A stretch of DNA of 64,000 nucleotides, from contig JAACFM010000003.1 of NCBI GenBank assembly GCA_009937445.1, forward strand, positions 1 through 64,000, written 5' to 3'. Of this stretch, positions 56,046 to 64,000 are shown piece after piece. This stretch comes from Gammaproteobacteria bacterium (GTDB lineage Bacteria; Pseudomonadota; Gammaproteobacteria; Steroidobacterales; Woeseiaceae). The notes beneath the pieces were generated by a model. It saw only the letters and a program-made list of their open reading frames with translations, ran no database searches and was not told where the DNA came from. Within the stretch, counting starts at the first letter, position 1. The number at the start of each line of letters is the position of its first letter. The translations under genes and the position numbers were made by a program.

Positions 56046-56921
56046 TCAGTCCGTAGTCAGTGAGCGGAATAGGGTGCGCGTCATTTTCTCGGTAGTAATG
56101 AAGCCCCAGTTGTAGTCGTCGTGGTAAACGGCCAACGGGTTGGCAGCGATAATTTCTTCTTCACTCATGCCCTTGTCAATAAGTGCTTTTACGCTCGCTT
56201 CGGCATAGACCAGCATATCGAGGTCCTGCTGCACGTCTGCACGTGTTCCAACCGGGCCATGTCCAGACAGGAATTTCGTTTCATTATCGGACATATCGAT
56301 AAGTTTCTGCATTCCTGAAATATAGCCATCTACGCTACCGCCACTATCCAGATCAATAAAGGGAAAAAGACCGCGGAACAAAAGGTCGCCCGCTGCAATG
56401 ACATTGGGTTCCCGGAACAATATGGCGGCATCGCCGTCGGTGTGTGCGGTTGCAATGTGAAATACGTACGCTTCAATCCCGTTTACATGAAACGTCATCT
56501 CATCTGAAAACGTAATTACCGGCAACGCACCGGGCCCGGTGTTCTGTTCCGGATCGTTTTCCATGCGACTGCGGAGATTATCGTGCGCCACAATGATGGA
56601 GCCCTGCTCAGCCTGGAATTGATTTGAACCGGTGTGATCGCCGTGAGCATGTGTGTTGACGATGAAGTCAGCGGGTCGTCCGGCCAACTCCTCGATTTTC
56701 TCAAGCAGCGCTGGGCCAAGAGGCGCAAAGCTGTCGTCAATCAAGACGACGTATTCATCACCGACCAGCAGTCCCGTAGTCCCAACCGGCAGTTGGCCAT
56801 CGGCCCCGGTTAGAAGGTAAATGCCCGGAGAGACCTCAGTATGATCGAATGACGTCGCCATCCAGTCCTGAGCGGACGCCAGTGGTGCCACGACCATGAG
56901 CAGCAGGGCCAGTTTTTTCAT
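56046..56921 (-). CDS. exported metallo-beta-lactamase-fold hydrolase
   Basis: This 291-residue protein has a signal peptide (cleavage near ASAQ, residue 18), the MBL zinc motif NTHAHGDHTGSNQF, later His in HIATAHTDGDAAI and in LSGHGPVGT. It resembles the SoxH/quinoprotein-relay MBL-like and B1-like periplasmic group, whose substrates vary. Beta-lactamase activity should not be assumed. Confidence 0.9.
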   Translation of the reverse strand: MKKLALLLMVVAPLASAQDWMATSFDHTEVSPGIYLLTGADGQLPVGTTGLLVGDEYVVLIDDSFAPLGPALLEKIEELAGRPADFIVNTHAHGDHTGSNQFQAEQGSIIVAHDNLRSRMENDPEQNTGPGALPVITFSDEMTFHVNGIEAYVFHIATAHTDGDAAILFREPNVIAAGDLLFRGLFPFIDLDSGGSVDGYISGMQKLIDMSDNETKFLSGHGPVGTRADVQQDLDMLVYAEASVKALIDKGMSEEEIIAANPLAVYHDDYNWGFITTEKMTRTLFRSLTTD

Positions 56922-56971
56922 CGTTGTCTCCGAAGTTTTGCGGGCCAGCGATTGTAACCTCGATTGAGTGC

Positions 56972-58501
56972 TTATTGGCGACCCGGAAACGAAAATTGCG
57001 CCTTCTCACGCACGCCGCCGGATGGCCAGCGTTGCGTTATGGTTTTGCGGCGCGTGTAAAAGCGAACACTGTCAGGCCCATAGGCAAACAGGTCGCCAAA
57101 CAGCGAGCGCTTCCAGCCACCAAAGCTGTGGTAGGACACAGGCACTGGCAGAGGCACGTTAATGCCGACCATGCCCACCTGAATATTGTCTGCAAAATAG
57201 CGTGCCGCTTCGCCGTCACGCGTAAAAATGCAGGTGCCGTTACCGTACTCATGGTCGTTGATTAATTGCATCGCCTGTTCTTCGGATGCGGCGCGAACAA
57301 CACACAGCACAGGTCCGAAAATTTCTTCCTGGTAGATGCGCATGTCTTTCGTGACGTTGTCGAACAGGCAGGGACCGAGGAAGAAACCGTCTTCGTGTCC
57401 TTCGACAACGAGGCCGCGTCCGTCGGCGACGAGATCCGCACCTTCTTCCACGCCTAGGTCGATGTAACTACGAACCTTGTCGTGATGCGCTTTGGTAATC
57501 AGCGGACCCATGTGATTCGACGCGTCCGTACCGGACCCGACTTTGAGGTCTTTAATCTCGGCCTTAAGCTTGCTAATGACTGAGTCGGCAACTTCGTCGC
57601 CAACACAGACGGCAACAGAAATTGCCATGCAACGCTCACCGCAGGAACCGTAGGCGGCACCGATGAGCGCGTTTACGGCGTTATCGATATCCGCGTCCGG
57701 CATGACGATGGCATGGTTCTTCGCGCCGCCCAAGGCCTGCACACGTTTGCCGTTCTTCGTGCCCGTGCTGTAAATGTACTCGGCGATCGGCGTGGAGCCG
57801 ACGAAGCTGACTGCCTGCACGCGATCGTCGTTCAACAAGGTATCGACAGCTTCCTTGTCACCGTTAACGAGATTGAAAACACCGTCAGGCAATCCTGCTT
57901 CCTTAAGCAACCTGGCAGCCAGCATGGGTGCCGTCGGATCTTTCTCCGATGGTTTCAGGACGAATGTATTGCCGCAGGCGATAGCCATCGGGTACATCCA
58001 CATCGGTACCATTGCCGGGAAGTTGAACGGCGTGATGCCGGCCACGACGCCCAGGGGCTGGAAGTCGGACCAGCTATCGATGCCCGGTCCTACGTTTTTC
58101 GAATATTCGCCTTTGAGCAATTCCGGAATACCGCAGGCATAGTCGACGACTTCGACGCCGCGACCGAATTCGCCCATCGCATCATCGACGACTTTGCCGT
58201 GTTCATCCGTGATCGCCGCGGCAATTTCTTCAGCATGCTCCTCGAGCAACTGTTTAAATCTGAACATGATGCGCGCACGTTTGGCAGGCGGCGTGTTGCG
58301 CCATGCCGGGAATGCCGCCTGGGCGGCCGCAATTGCATCCTCGACCGTCTCACTGGAAGCCATTGCTACGTGCCTCGTTATTTCTCCGGTCGCTGGATTG
58401 GACACTGGCTCCGGACGATTGTCGTCGGCAACATCTTCGTTGTTGATGAAATGACCGACAATCTCGGCAGCGTTGATGTTGTTAGCGGGTATAGCATTCA
58501 T
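56972..58501 (-). CDS. mmsA: methylmalonate-semialdehyde dehydrogenase (CoA acylating)
   Basis: This 509-residue enzyme starts MNAIPANNINAAEIVGHFIN (ATG 58501; longer frame to 58561 overlaps the aminotransferase). It has the ALDH core, cofactor motif FVGSTPIAEYIYSTGTKNGKRVQALGGAKNH, and catalytic Cys in YGSCGERCMAISVAV, a string typical of MmsA. It converts (methyl)malonate semialdehyde to acetyl- or propionyl-CoA. It follows the beta-alanine-type aminotransferase by 22 bp, so the pair would degrade beta-alanine or valine catabolites. Confidence 0.94.
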   Translation of the reverse strand: MNAIPANNINAAEIVGHFINNEDVADDNRPEPVSNPATGEITRHVAMASSETVEDAIAAAQAAFPAWRNTPPAKRARIMFRFKQLLEEHAEEIAAAITDEHGKVVDDAMGEFGRGVEVVDYACGIPELLKGEYSKNVGPGIDSWSDFQPLGVVAGITPFNFPAMVPMWMYPMAIACGNTFVLKPSEKDPTAPMLAARLLKEAGLPDGVFNLVNGDKEAVDTLLNDDRVQAVSFVGSTPIAEYIYSTGTKNGKRVQALGGAKNHAIVMPDADIDNAVNALIGAAYGSCGERCMAISVAVCVGDEVADSVISKLKAEIKDLKVGSGTDASNHMGPLITKAHHDKVRSYIDLGVEEGADLVADGRGLVVEGHEDGFFLGPCLFDNVTKDMRIYQEEIFGPVLCVVRAASEEQAMQLINDHEYGNGTCIFTRDGEAARYFADNIQVGMVGINVPLPVPVSYHSFGGWKRSLFGDLFAYGPDSVRFYTRRKTITQRWPSGGVREKAQFSFPGRQ

Positions 58502-58523
58502 ACGGTGTTCTCCAGATGCGGTT

Positions 58524-59846
58524 TTACTCGAGCGAATCGAGCACGCGACGAATGCCAGCAAATGATTGCTCCATTTCGTCGGGATTTGAGTTCAGGAAGG
58601 GGGAGAATTGCACAGTGTCCATTCCGGCCCTGACAACGAGGTTCTCATCCCAGAAACATTTCTTGTGCACTTCTGCTCCCCGCGCGCCGGGCGCGCCTTC
58701 GCGTGCAGCCATTTCGATTGAGCCCATTAGTCCGAAATTACGAACATCGATAACGTGTTTGTGATCGTCAAACGAATGCAACAGATCCTCGAAATGTTGC
58801 TCAAGTCCCCTGGCTTGCTCGAATGTGCCTTCCTCTTTGTAGACATCCATTGTGGCCAGGCCGGCGGCTGCGGCTACCGGGTGTCCCGAGTAGGTGTAAC
58901 CGTGAAACAGCTCAATCATGTGTTCCGGTCCCTGCATAAACGCCTCGTAAATCGAGTCGCGTACCAGCACTGCACCCATCGGGATGACGCCGTTCGTCAA
59001 TCCTTTGGCCGTTGTGATGATATCGGGCGTGACACCGAAACGCTCTGCACCGAATGCGTGACCAAGGCGACCGAATGCTGCGATGACTTCATCAAAGATC
59101 AGCAAGATACCGTGTTGGTCGCAGATTTCACGCAGTCGCTCCAGGTAACCGGCGGGGGGAGGGATGACGCCGGCGGAGCCAGCGACTGGTTCAACAATGA
59201 CAGCGGCAATGTTGCTGCCATCGTGCAACGCGCAAAGGCGTTCGAGGTCCTCTGCGAGTTCAATACCATGTGCCGGCAAACCCCGCGAAAACGCGTTGCG
59301 GCCGATGTCGAGCGTATGACGCATATGATCGACACCGGGGATTAGCGCGGCACTGAACACTTTCCGATTGGGCACAATACCGCCGACCGACATGCCGCCA
59401 AAATTAACACCGTGATAGCCCTTTTCACGGCCGATCAGGCGTGTACGGTTACCTTCGCCTCGCGCACGATGGTAGCCCAGTGCGATTTTCAACGCGGTGT
59501 CTACGGACTCCGATCCGGAGTTCGTGAAAAAGCAGTGATCGATGCCTTTCGGTGCCATCGCGGTGATGCGTTCCGCCAGAGCGATTGCTTTGTCATTGGT
59601 TGTCTGGAACGACATACAGTAGTCAAGCGTGGCGACCTGCTTTTGCACCGCTTCGACGATCTTCGGGTGGCAATGACCGATTCCGGAGGTCCACAGACCG
59701 GAGAACGTGTCGTAGAGTTTTGTGCCGTCCTCGGTTGTGTAGTGGTGCCCGGACGCGCCGCTAATGACGCGTGGCTTCGCCTTGAAATCACGATTGGCCG
59801 TGAACGGCATCCAATAGGCGTCGAGGTTGGTCGTGGCTGAGCTCAT
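58524..59846 (-). CDS. class III omega-aminotransferase, beta-alanine:pyruvate type
   Basis: This 440-residue enzyme has LYDTFSGLWTSGIGHCHPKIVEAVQ near the start, FFTNSGSESVDTALKIA, the PLP Lys in ITTAKGLTNGVIPMGAV, and FDEVIAAFGRLG. The omega-amino-acid:pyruvate aminotransferase subfamily fits best. Its product, malonate semialdehyde, is the substrate of MmsA encoded downstream in the same operon. It is divergent from an XRE-cupin regulator across a 156-bp AT-rich spacer. Confidence 0.92.
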   Translation of the reverse strand: MSSATTNLDAYWMPFTANRDFKAKPRVISGASGHHYTTEDGTKLYDTFSGLWTSGIGHCHPKIVEAVQKQVATLDYCMSFQTTNDKAIALAERITAMAPKGIDHCFFTNSGSESVDTALKIALGYHRARGEGNRTRLIGREKGYHGVNFGGMSVGGIVPNRKVFSAALIPGVDHMRHTLDIGRNAFSRGLPAHGIELAEDLERLCALHDGSNIAAVIVEPVAGSAGVIPPPAGYLERLREICDQHGILLIFDEVIAAFGRLGHAFGAERFGVTPDIITTAKGLTNGVIPMGAVLVRDSIYEAFMQGPEHMIELFHGYTYSGHPVAAAAGLATMDVYKEEGTFEQARGLEQHFEDLLHSFDDHKHVIDVRNFGLMGSIEMAAREGAPGARGAEVHKKCFWDENLVVRAGMDTVQFSPFLNSNPDEMEQSFAGIRRVLDSLE

Positions 59847-59907
59847 AAGGTCTGCTCCGGGTAAATTCGGCGAGGAAGTGGGATTCTACTCCCGCTGTTG
59901 GATGTTA

Positions 59908-59925
59908 AACAATTAGTTACTTGTT
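59908..59925. promoter_or_regulatory. palindromic operator candidate in the aminotransferase/XRE-cupin spacer
   Basis: AACAA-N8-TTGTT spans 59908-59925 with inner TA pairs that extend the two-fold symmetry (AACAA-n-TA-nn-TA-n-TTGTT). It lies 62 bp from the aminotransferase start and 77 bp from the regulator start, in an AT-rich stretch likely to hold both promoters. A related half, AACAA at 59983-59987, lies near the regulator start. Likely bound by the divergent XRE-cupin protein. Confidence 0.5.
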
Positions 59926-60002
59926 GAAATATAAGTTATTGATTTTAATACTCAACTGTTTGAAAATGTTTACTAAGATAAACAACTGGCGGGAATACAT
60001 CA

Positions 60003-60551
60003 GTGGATAACGAAATCGGACAACGGCTCAAGAGCATTCGCACCCGACTCAATTTGTCGCAACGTCAGCTGGCGCGGCAATCCGGGGTTGCCAACGCCAC
60101 CATTTCGCAGGTCGAGGCAGGTAAGTTGAATCCGACCGTGAGTATGCTGAAAAAGATGCTGGACGGTATACCAGTCAGCCTCAGCGAGTTCTTCGGCGAT
60201 GAGTTCGACGCTCATGATCGCGTATTCTTCCGTGCCTCGGAACTGACCGAAATCGCCGACGGCGGCGTGTCGTTCAGACAAGTGGGAGCCAACCTGTCCA
60301 GCCGCTCGATCCAGTTGCTTCAGGAGTGCTACCAGCCCGGGGCGGGGACGGGCAAGCACGCCATCACGCATGAGGGAGAGGAGTGCGGGATTATTCTCAG
60401 TGGTCGCCTCGAGGTCACCGTGGGAGAGGAAACGTCAATTTTGGGCAAAGGGGACGCGTATTACTTCAAAAGCAGCCAACCGCATCAGTTTCGTAACCCC
60501 GGCAGTGAGCCCTGCGAACTCATAACGGCATGCTCACCTCCGACCTTTTAG
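60003..60551 (+). CDS. XRE-family regulator with C-terminal cupin (PuuR-like)
   Basis: This 182-residue protein has an N-terminal XRE helix-turn-helix (IGQRLKSIRTRLNLSQRQLARQSGVANATISQVEAGKLNPTVSML) and a cupin_2 sensor domain (about residues 110-175, EEGCGIILSGRLEVTVGEETSIL, FKSSQPHQFRNPG). GTG 60003 is the start. This domain pair is common in regulators of polyamine, amino-acid and beta-alanine use, which fits the divergent aminotransferase/mmsA genes. Confidence 0.9.
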   Translation: MDNEIGQRLKSIRTRLNLSQRQLARQSGVANATISQVEAGKLNPTVSMLKKMLDGIPVSLSEFFGDEFDAHDRVFFRASELTEIADGGVSFRQVGANLSSRSIQLLQECYQPGAGTGKHAITHEGEECGIILSGRLEVTVGEETSILGKGDAYYFKSSQPHQFRNPGSEPCELITACSPPTF

Positions 60552-60570
60552 TGTGTCTTAGCCGTCGACG

Positions 60571-60586
60571 CCCGCCGGTTGGCGGG
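60571..60586 (+). terminator. weak hairpin after the XRE-cupin gene
   Basis: CCCGCC and GGCGGG (60571-60576, 60581-60586) form a 6-bp GC stem with a GGTT loop, followed by AGTTTAT. The T tract is poor, so termination is only possible. Confidence 0.35.
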
Positions 60587-60714
60587 AGTTTATCGGCGGG
60601 ATAGTCGCTGCAGGTAGATCTGAATTTTCTCGATGGCTGTTAAGTACGGCGGCATTGCGGTACTCTTCTTCGATATCTTTGAATTCAGATCGATGATTTT
60701 TCCGGGGGGGAAAC

Positions 60715-63282
60715 ATGTTTAAGAAGAGCAAGGTTAGTCAGGCTGTATTTTTGGCGGTCTCAGCGAGTGCGATCAGTGTACCTGCGCAGGCGCAATCCAC
60801 CATAGATGAAGTCGTCGTTACGGCGACGAAGCGTGAAGAGTCTCTGCAGGACGTGCCGATCGCGGTCACGGCCCTGACATCTCAAGCGCTTGAAGAGCTG
60901 GGCATCACCAACTTTGCCGACTATGTCATGCAGCTGCCAGGCGTAACCGCAGGTGGTAGCGGACCTGGCCAGAATACAATTTACATTCGTGGCGTGGCAT
61001 CGACCACGCCGAACCTGACGACAGCCGGTGTAGCAGGCCTGGCCCCGAATGTTGCTTTTTACCTCGACGAACAACCGCTTGCTCAGCCCGGTCGTAATCT
61101 GGATGTGTATGCCGCCGATCTACAGCGCATCGAAGTCCTGTCCGGACCGCAGGGAACCTTGTTCGGTGGTAGTTCGCAGGCCGGCAATGTTCGGCTGATT
61201 ACCAACAAGCCTGAAACGACCGATATGTATGGCAGCGTCAAGCTTGGATTCGGCTCGATTAGTAACGGCGGTACCAGCGGCAATCTCGAGGCCATGATCA
61301 ACCTGCCGGTCAGTGACACATTTGCATTGCGCGGTGTGTTCTATACAGACACCAAGGGCGGCTGGATCGATAACATTGCGGGAACTGTGGATGCCAGTGA
61401 GAGCGCCCGCTTCAGGCCTGCGGGCACGGTACGCGCCAATGGTGTGCCGGTCAGGGACGACGGAATCCAGGCCGGCGTCGACCTGGGGGGCGTGACGTTC
61501 CTCAGTACTGACAACAGCGCGCTCGTAAAAGAGGACTTCAATGAAACGACCTATACCGGTGGTCGCATCAGCGCAGCCTGGGACATCAATGACAACTGGG
61601 ATCTGCTTGTTTCGCATCAGACACAGAACATAGATTCGGACGGTGTTTTCTTCTCCGATCCCAATCTCGGTGATTTTGAGGTGCAGCGATACAGCCCGGA
61701 TTCCATTGACGACAGCTTCGGCAACACAGCATGGACGCTGACGGGACTTATTGGCGAACTTGAAGTTGTGTACACCGGTGCATTTACCGACCGCGACACC
61801 GAGCAGGTAGTTGACTACACCGACTATTTGTATGTCGCTCAGTACCTGCCGTATTACATTTGCGATTATTATGTATCCTATACGGGCTTCAGCCCAACGG
61901 GTCTCCCTGACGGTACCTGCCAACCACCGAACCTGTTCGTCGCCAGTCAAACGGATGTTGAGGTCATGACTCACGAAATCCGCTTTTCGACTGATGCGTC
62001 GAAGGCCTTCCGCGTAACCGCTGGCGCCTTCTATCAAAACCTCGAACTGACTGAGCTCAACGACTTTACCTACCCGGGATCAGTGAATGCGACATCCTAT
62101 GCAGATGATGGAGAGGGCGGCAGAGTGCTTGGCTTCGGACCGAATTATCCTCTGACGAATATTGCAGTGACCGGCGAGGTAGGCAATGCCTCACCCGGCT
62201 ACTACAGCGATCCGGGCCCCTTTCCTGACGGTGTCATCTTCCGCAACGACATCAAGCGCACCGACGAACAACTTGGCATTTTCGGCGAAGCGACCTACGA
62301 CTTTAATGACGCTTTCTCGCTTACCGTCGGTTTACGTTATTACGATGTCGAAGTGGATTTAGAGGGTAGTGCGAACTCGTCGTTCTTTAACTTCGGTCAG
62401 TCAACTGATGCGCAGGCGTTTGGTACCAATATCTCTGCACAATTCGCGCCGGGCAACTCGGTCGGCGCACCGGACAAAGCGGTCGCGGACGGCACTATCT
62501 TCAAGGTGACAGCAGACTGGAAGCCCAACGACAGCCAGATGTATTACGTGACCGTGTCTGAAGGATTCCGGCCCGGCTTGCTGAATCGCCCGGGTGGCAA
62601 TCAAAACCCGAGCGGCACTTTCACCGTGCCGTATGTGCTGGATACGGATGACGTTACGAATTTCGAACTCGGCATCAAATCAGACTATCTCGACGGTCGC
62701 TTAAGGTTCAATGGCGCCCTGTTTTTTATTGACATCGAAAGTCTCCAGACAACGATTTTCGACACCAGCATCACCAACCTGTTCTTCTCCGACAACGCTG
62801 CAAATGCTGAGGTAACGGGATTTGAAGGCGATTTCATCTGGTTGCCGGGGACCATGGAAGGGCTGACCGTAACCGGCGCGTTTTCACTGCTCGATACAGA
62901 GATAACCGAGGTTCTGACGCCGACTAACGATGTGTTAAAAGGCGATGAACTGGCGTTTGCACCGCAGTTCCAGGGCAACCTGCGTGCGCGATATGAATGG
63001 GATATAGGCAGCGCGGGCAAAATAGCCCATGTCATGCCCGGAGTCACGTGGTCGTCAGAGGCATACAGCGACATCATTACGATTAACCGCGATAGAATCG
63101 ACAGCTATTTCATGGCCAGCGTCACTGCTGGTGTTAGCAGTGATAGTTGGACGGCCGAACTTTACGTCAACAACCTCACCGACGAGCGGGCAGAAGTTTC
63201 GCGCAATTTCGTATTCGACGTGCAACGCGTAACGTATGTTCAACCGCGGACAATCGGCGTACGAATGAACTTCGACTTCTGA
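60715..63282 (+). CDS. TonB-dependent outer-membrane receptor
   Basis: This 855-residue receptor has a signal peptide (cleavage near PAQAQ, residue 27), TonB-box-like DEVVVTATKREESLQDVPIA, plug motif VLSGPQGTLFGGSSQAGNV, and a barrel ending GVRMNFDF with terminal Phe. It resembles the general TonB receptors of carbon-scavenging gammaproteobacteria; the ligand is unknown. It stands alone between two hairpins and is preceded by the XRE-cupin gene, so its regulation is separate or by that regulator. Confidence 0.92.
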   Translation: MFKKSKVSQAVFLAVSASAISVPAQAQSTIDEVVVTATKREESLQDVPIAVTALTSQALEELGITNFADYVMQLPGVTAGGSGPGQNTIYIRGVASTTPNLTTAGVAGLAPNVAFYLDEQPLAQPGRNLDVYAADLQRIEVLSGPQGTLFGGSSQAGNVRLITNKPETTDMYGSVKLGFGSISNGGTSGNLEAMINLPVSDTFALRGVFYTDTKGGWIDNIAGTVDASESARFRPAGTVRANGVPVRDDGIQAGVDLGGVTFLSTDNSALVKEDFNETTYTGGRISAAWDINDNWDLLVSHQTQNIDSDGVFFSDPNLGDFEVQRYSPDSIDDSFGNTAWTLTGLIGELEVVYTGAFTDRDTEQVVDYTDYLYVAQYLPYYICDYYVSYTGFSPTGLPDGTCQPPNLFVASQTDVEVMTHEIRFSTDASKAFRVTAGAFYQNLELTELNDFTYPGSVNATSYADDGEGGRVLGFGPNYPLTNIAVTGEVGNASPGYYSDPGPFPDGVIFRNDIKRTDEQLGIFGEATYDFNDAFSLTVGLRYYDVEVDLEGSANSSFFNFGQSTDAQAFGTNISAQFAPGNSVGAPDKAVADGTIFKVTADWKPNDSQMYYVTVSEGFRPGLLNRPGGNQNPSGTFTVPYVLDTDDVTNFELGIKSDYLDGRLRFNGALFFIDIESLQTTIFDTSITNLFFSDNAANAEVTGFEGDFIWLPGTMEGLTVTGAFSLLDTEITEVLTPTNDVLKGDELAFAPQFQGNLRARYEWDIGSAGKIAHVMPGVTWSSEAYSDIITINRDRIDSYFMASVTAGVSSDSWTAELYVNNLTDERAEVSRNFVFDVQRVTYVQPRTIGVRMNFDF

Positions 63283-63310
63283 GCGACTACAGACGAACTT
63301 GATATCGAAC

Positions 63311-63333
63311 GAGGCGCCCTTCATGGGCGCCTC
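63311..63333 (+). terminator. intrinsic terminator of the TonB receptor gene
   Basis: A perfect 9-bp stem, GAGGCGCCC at 63311-63319 and GGGCGCCTC at 63325-63333, has a 5-nt loop and is followed by TTACTTT. It lies 29 bp after the receptor stop. An ATG in the loop (63323) is in frame with the TPR gene but is hidden in the stem, so it is unlikely to be that gene's start. Confidence 0.8.
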
Positions 63334-63355
63334 TTACTTTGACGGATGCCCTAAC

Positions 63356-64000
63356 GTGCAAGCAGGCCGAGACAAGTCCGACCTCCGATCGATTCAGGCC
63401 AAAGTGGTTGCCAAGCGTTTTGATGACGCACTGACTGACCTGTCTGGCGTCCTGGAGGCTGAGCCCGAGAACGCCGAGGCGCTCTACATGACTGCCGTCT
63501 GCCGGCGCTACAAGAGAGATTTCGACGCCGCACTTGCAGTACTGGCCGAGCTCAAGAGCATTGCGCCCGAACATGGGCGCGCTCATCAGGAGGAAGGGCA
63601 TACTTTCCGGGATATGGGTCGAGTCAATGATGCCCTTCGCGCCTATTCGAGAGCTTGCCGGTTTAATCCCGCGCTCGAGGCGAGTTGGCGGGGCCAGCAC
63701 GACATTCTCTCCGCCAACGGGATGGAGCGTGAAGCGATCCAGGTTCAAGTCCAGTTGGAACGCTTGCAGGCAATGCCGGCGCCCTTGGTTGGTGTCATGG
63801 ACCTTATTGGTCAGGGACGTTTTCTCAAAGCCGAGGAATATTGCCGTCAGTTTCTACTGAAGATTCCGCACCATGTAGAGGGCATGCGATTGCTCGCAGA
63901 CATCGGCATGCGCCTTGGCGTTCTGGACGATGCGGAGTTCTTGCTTGAAAGCGCTTTGAAAATCGAACCGGACAACAACCGGATTCGGATCGACTACGTT
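63356..64000 (+). CDS. tetratricopeptide repeat protein, 3' end outside window
   Basis: An open frame runs from at least GTG 63356 (upstream ATG 63323 lies in a terminator stem) to the window end, with 215 visible residues of TPR-like helices: FDDALTDLSGVLEAEPENAEALYM, FDAALAVLAELKSIAPEHGRAH, VNDALRAYSRACRFNPALEA, FLKAEEYCRQFLLKIPHHVEG and LDDAEFLLESALKIEPDNN. Such TPR N-termini are often followed by a sulfotransferase domain in this bacterial group, but that part is not visible. No signal peptide. Confidence 0.75.
   Translation, partial: MQAGRDKSDLRSIQAKVVAKRFDDALTDLSGVLEAEPENAEALYMTAVCRRYKRDFDAALAVLAELKSIAPEHGRAHQEEGHTFRDMGRVNDALRAYSRACRFNPALEASWRGQHDILSANGMEREAIQVQVQLERLQAMPAPLVGVMDLIGQGRFLKAEEYCRQFLLKIPHHVEGMRLLADIGMRLGVLDDAEFLLESALKIEPDNNRIRIDYV

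Noticed and set aside
57713-58633. Plus-strand open frame of 306 codons opposite mmsA
   Set aside because: Composition follows the antisense of a certain aldehyde dehydrogenase; no domain or ribosome site.
61120-62037. Long minus-strand open frame of 305 codons inside the TonB receptor gene
   Set aside because: It is antisense to a clear receptor, has no recognisable motif and arises from G+C-biased codons of the real gene.
1-64000. CRISPR arrays, tRNA or rRNA genes, insertion sequences, integrases
   Set aside because: No repeat-spacer array, cloverleaf, rRNA-like stretch, transposase or integrase frame was recognised by reading; a tool-based scan was not possible.

Overview
The window reads as chromosome of a Gram-negative, probably marine or sediment, facultatively anaerobic gammaproteobacterium. 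The grounds are outer-membrane beta-barrels and TonB-dependent receptors, lipoprotein signals, a complete Na+-translocating NADH:quinone reductase, a Na+-pumping oxaloacetate decarboxylase and a gammaproteobacterial MtrCAB-type electron conduit. No rRNA, tRNA, CRISPR, phage or insertion sequence was recognised. The taxon is inferred from gene content only; a Woeseiaceae/Chromatiales-like lineage would fit but is not shown.

Region 1 (1-2.3 kb) holds the start of an FKBP-type prolyl isomerase gene and an S9 prolyl-oligopeptidase gene broken by an internal deletion. Region 2 (2.5-26.3 kb) is a dense respiratory island: a tetraheme cytochrome/ferredoxin/NrfD quinol module followed by a DUF2339-like membrane protein; mtrCAB on the opposite strand (surface decaheme lipoprotein, periplasmic decaheme MtrA, barrel MtrB); a membrane protein fused to a spermidine-synthase-like domain; a second, frameshifted OmcA/MtrC cytochrome; a divergent Crp/Fnr regulator with two FNR-like palindromes; a c4-type diheme cytochrome; an 11-heme cytochrome fused to a b-type cytochrome (CbcL-like); a NapC/NirT-type cytochrome (ImcH-like); and frdCAB fumarate reductase. 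I count about 51 CXXCH motifs plus one CX3CH. The likely role is moving electrons from the (mena)quinol pool either out of the cell through MtrCAB or to fumarate.

Region 3 (26.3-34.6 kb, minus strand) is a compact operon menA-like/nqrABCDEF/apbE/nqrM/CBS-domain protein, which supplies NADH-derived electrons and a Na+ gradient to the same quinone pool. It converges on and overlaps frdB.

Region 4 (34.8-39.6 kb) has housekeeping or unknown genes: an M3 oligopeptidase lipoprotein, an MDR quinone oxidoreductase, two small exported proteins and a lipase-like hydrolase. Region 5 (39.9-50.5 kb) is a catabolic cluster: class III CoA-transferase, hydantoinase/oxoprolinase A and B subunits, a GntR/UTRA regulator, a TonB receptor, an N-carbamoylsarcosine-amidase-like hydrolase, an HMG-CoA-lyase-like enzyme and a VOC protein. 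It probably degrades a cyclic amide or N-carbamoyl compound to CoA esters; the substrate is unknown. Region 6 (50.6-53.7 kb) is oadGAB. Region 7 (53.8-64 kb) has a glycosyltransferase, an M20 peptidase, a metallo-beta-lactamase-fold hydrolase, a beta-alanine-type aminotransferase with methylmalonate-semialdehyde dehydrogenase divergent from an XRE-cupin regulator, a second TonB receptor, and a TPR protein running off the window end.
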